NCBI GenBank assembly: GCA_019242065.1
Contig: JAFAWJ010000857.1
Span: 1-7,051 of the forward strand
Source of the DNA: Chloroflexota bacterium
GTDB lineage: Bacteria > Chloroflexota > UBA6077 > CF-72
DNA length: 7,051 nucleotides
Direction: 5' to 3'
Shown: positions 6,197 to 7,051 of the stretch, one piece after another
Layout of the letters: each line of letters begins with the position of its first letter
Position numbering within the stretch: the first letter of the stretch is position 1
Notes under the pieces: model-generated
The model's database searches: none
What the model saw: only the letters and a program-made list of their open reading frames with translations
Told to the model about the DNA's origin: nothing
Translations under genes and position numbers: made by a program

Positions 6197-6768
6197 GCGT
6201 GTTCTCCTAGAAGTGCGGCGAGATGCTGCAGCGCGCTGATGAGCGTGGTGCGCTCGTCTGAGGTGAGCTCGCCGAGCAGCAGGTCGAGCTGCTCGCGGCG
6301 GCTGGCCCACAAGCGATCGATCAGGTCCGACCCGGCCTGGGTCACCACGACGCGACTGAGGCGTCGGTCGCCGGGGTCGGTGCGGCGCTCGACCAGGCCG
6401 TGCTCGACGAGGCGGTCGACGATGCCTGTGACCGTCGAGACGCCGACCCCGAGGCCGCGGGCGATGTCGCTGTGGCTGGCGCCGCCCGGCGCGTGGGCCA
6501 GAAACAGGGCCTTGAGCTGGGGCATGGTCAGGTCGACGGCGCACCACGACTCGAGGTTGGTGCTGTGCAGCGCGCGCACAACAACCTGCGCGAGGTGCAG
6601 GAACTGGTCGCGCGCAAGATGCGAATCAGTCGCCAACTGATCGGACACGAGGTCCGTGGGCTCGGCGAGCGGACACGGAGTAGGTCTCTGGTCGGGCCCA
6701 GTGGACGACAGTGATGATGTGTCGTCCTGGTTCAGTCCAGGCGACGATGGTGGTGATGCGGCAGGCAT
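6193..6768 (-). CDS. MarR-family winged-helix transcriptional regulator
   Basis: 191 aa from ATG 6768. After a Pro/Ser-rich, probably disordered stretch of about 45 residues comes a helical dimerisation segment (DQFLHLAQVVVRALHS), then LTMPQLKALFLA at 80-91. The winged helix spans about 99-147: SHSDIARGLGVGVS, TVTGIVDRLVEHGLVERR, and the wing DPGDRRLSRVVVT with the family's conserved Asp/Arg pattern. A C-terminal dimer helix follows. MarR proteins usually repress their own efflux operon and release DNA on binding a ligand. The gene is first in the leftward operon and shares ATGA with the adaptor start, so autoregulation of the export genes is the natural inference. An upstream in-frame TTG at 6825 would extend the protein by 19 residues, but those codons run through the direct-repeat operator region, so ATG 6768 is preferred although its ribosome site is weak. 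Confidence 0.92.
   Translation of the reverse strand: MPAASPPSSPGLNQDDTSSLSSTGPDQRPTPCPLAEPTDLVSDQLATDSHLARDQFLHLAQVVVRALHSTNLESWCAVDLTMPQLKALFLAHAPGGASHSDIARGLGVGVSTVTGIVDRLVEHGLVERRTDPGDRRLSRVVVTQAGSDLIDRLWASRREQLDLLLGELTSDERTTLISALQHLAALLGEHA
6204..6208 (-). promoter_or_regulatory. Shine-Dalgarno site of the long adaptor, inside the MarR gene
   Basis: The minus strand reads AGGAG with 7 nt to ATG 6196. It lies in the last codons of the MarR gene and fixes the adaptor start. The frame is open upstream to 6547, but that stretch is antisense-like shadow within the MarR coding region. Confidence 0.8.
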
Positions 6769-6792
6769 GAGACTCTCGCTCGACAAAAACAC

Positions 6793-6819
6793 TTCTAGTG
6801 AGTGATTTATTTCTAGTGA
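6793..6819. promoter_or_regulatory. Candidate MarR operator: two direct TTCTAGTGA repeats
   Basis: Exact 9-bp copies TTCTAGTGA lie at 6793-6801 and 6811-6819, 18 bp apart start to start, so they would present on nearly the same helical face. The left copy is also part of an 11-bp palindrome, CACT-TCT-AGTG, at 6790-6800; the right copy keeps only one half. The region is AT-rich against a GC-rich background and lies between the MarR start and the probable leftward -10 box. Binding by the neighbouring MarR protein is an inference from position. Confidence 0.5.
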
Positions 6820-6824
6820 CAGCA

Positions 6825-6855
6825 ACTATACGTACACAGCGAATCTTTCAGCCAA
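6825..6855 (-). promoter_or_regulatory. Possible promoter of the leftward efflux operon
   Basis: On the minus strand TATAGT (6825-6830) resembles a -10 box, and TTGGCT (6850-6855) is a weak -35 with a 19-bp spacer, longer than ideal. Transcription would start near 6815-6818, inside the right-hand TTCTAGTGA repeat, so a repressor bound there would block initiation. The spacing makes this tentative. Confidence 0.35.
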
Positions 6856-6872
6856 CAAATCTGGCTTACGAT
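6844..6872 (+). promoter_or_regulatory. Possible leaderless promoter of the divergent SDR gene
   Basis: TACGAT at 6867-6872 fits the TANNNT pattern of a -10 box and ends 6 nt before ATG 6879. Transcription would therefore begin at or next to the start codon. No Shine-Dalgarno sequence precedes the ATG. The -35 region (about 6844-6849) has no clear consensus and abuts the putative -35 of the leftward operon. Confidence 0.4.
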
Positions 6873-6878
6873 GCCCGC

Positions 6879-7051
6879 ATGCCGAATCTCCCGCCGCCCC
6901 CCGCGCCCCGCCCTCGCGTCCTCCTCACCGGCGCCACCGGCTACATCGCCAGCCAGCTCCTGCCCATCTTCCGCGAGCGCTACGACCTGCGCCTGCTCGA
7001 CGTCCGCACCTCCGACGCCCAGGGCCAGCCTGTCGCCGGCGCCCAGCTCGC
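6879..7051 (+). CDS. Extended SDR / NAD-dependent epimerase-dehydratase family protein, N-terminus (partial)
   Basis: 57 codons are visible before the window ends. After a Pro-rich start (MPNLPPPPAPRPR) comes VLLTGATGYIAS, the GxxGxxA/G nucleotide-binding motif of extended short-chain dehydrogenases, then a helix and RYDLRLLDVR. The acidic residue at the end of this second strand favours NAD(H). The RYDLRLLD pattern is reminiscent of uronate dehydrogenase-like sugar oxidoreductases, but the catalytic Tyr-x-x-x-Lys and the substrate-binding part are outside the window, so the substrate is unknown. The start is ATG 6879. ATG 6871 is in another frame that lacks the fold. There is no ribosome site; leaderless translation is likely. 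Confidence 0.85.
   Translation, partial: MPNLPPPPAPRPRVLLTGATGYIASQLLPIFRERYDLRLLDVRTSDAQGQPVAGAQL

Larger units (their letters stand above)
6769..6878. other. Divergent intergenic control region between MarR and SDR genes
   Basis: This is the only non-coding stretch of any length in the window, about 110 bp. It is visibly AT-rich compared with the surrounding genes. It contains the direct-repeat operator candidate and back-to-back promoter candidates whose -35 regions are adjacent, so one regulator could influence both directions. No RNA gene or riboswitch-like fold was recognised. Confidence 0.6.

Noticed and set aside
6197..6547. Extension of the long adaptor upstream to 6547
   Set aside because: The added 117 residues are Arg/Pro-rich and lie over the MarR gene in another frame. 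ATG 6196 has a strong ribosome site and begins a signal peptide.
5615..6640. 341-codon plus-strand open frame spanning the adaptor 5' end and the MarR gene
   Set aside because: It crosses two well-supported genes on the other strand, and its composition is Arg-rich antisense shadow typical of high-GC DNA.
6766..6825. TTG 6825 as the MarR start
   Set aside because: The extra 19 residues would be encoded by the AT-rich direct repeats and include the probable transcription start, so these bases are more likely regulatory. It remains possible.

Overview
This is a high-GC bacterial window that reads as chromosomal DNA from a free-living soil or environmental bacterium. Chloroflexota or another deep-branching high-GC lineage is my best guess. 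The reasons are an HlyD-type adaptor built from many Gly/Pro-punctuated Ala/Gln repeats, a mix of Shine-Dalgarno and apparently leaderless starts, and the combination of a xanthine-dehydrogenase-type gene, an extended SDR and a 2-hydroxyacid dehydrogenase. No rRNA or phylogenetic marker is present, so the assignment is weak.

Layout. Positions 1-161 (+) hold the last 52 codons of a molybdopterin-binding xanthine/aldehyde-dehydrogenase-type large subunit. It meets, tail to tail across an 8-bp gap, a tight leftward five-gene cluster covering 170-6768. In transcription order the cluster is: a MarR-family regulator (6193-6768); an 809-residue lipoprotein-like efflux adaptor with a very long helical hairpin (3767-6196); a short EmrA/HlyD-like membrane-anchored adaptor that lacks the hairpin (2808-3752); a 14-helix EmrB/QacA-type (DHA2) MFS drug exporter (1056-2792); and a D-2-hydroxyacid dehydrogenase without the usual N-terminal strand (170-1030). 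Junctions are a 4-bp ATGA overlap and gaps of 14, 15 and 25 bp, so a single transcript with translational coupling is likely. At the right edge a divergent extended SDR (6879 to the window end, +) begins, apparently on a leaderless mRNA.

How the genes work together. The cluster looks like a MarR-controlled EmrAB-type export operon. An AT-rich divergent control region (6769-6878) carries two exact 9-bp TTCTAGTGA repeats 18 bp apart. They overlap the expected start of the leftward transcript, so they are the obvious candidate autorepressor operator. The operon has two adaptors of different types instead of one: a hairpinless EmrA-like protein that should dock on the MFS pump, and an oversized lipoprotein adaptor. 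The latter's two helical arms (about 240 residues each) flank, almost exactly at the midpoint, a loop bearing a pair of cysteines. No TolC-like outer-membrane gene is in the window.

The most unusual elements are the long-hairpin adaptor with its cysteine tip and matching 26-residue repeats, and the pairing of a hairpinless with an over-long adaptor. The truncated dehydrogenase at the end of the operon is also unusual. All functional statements are inferred from sequence reading alone.
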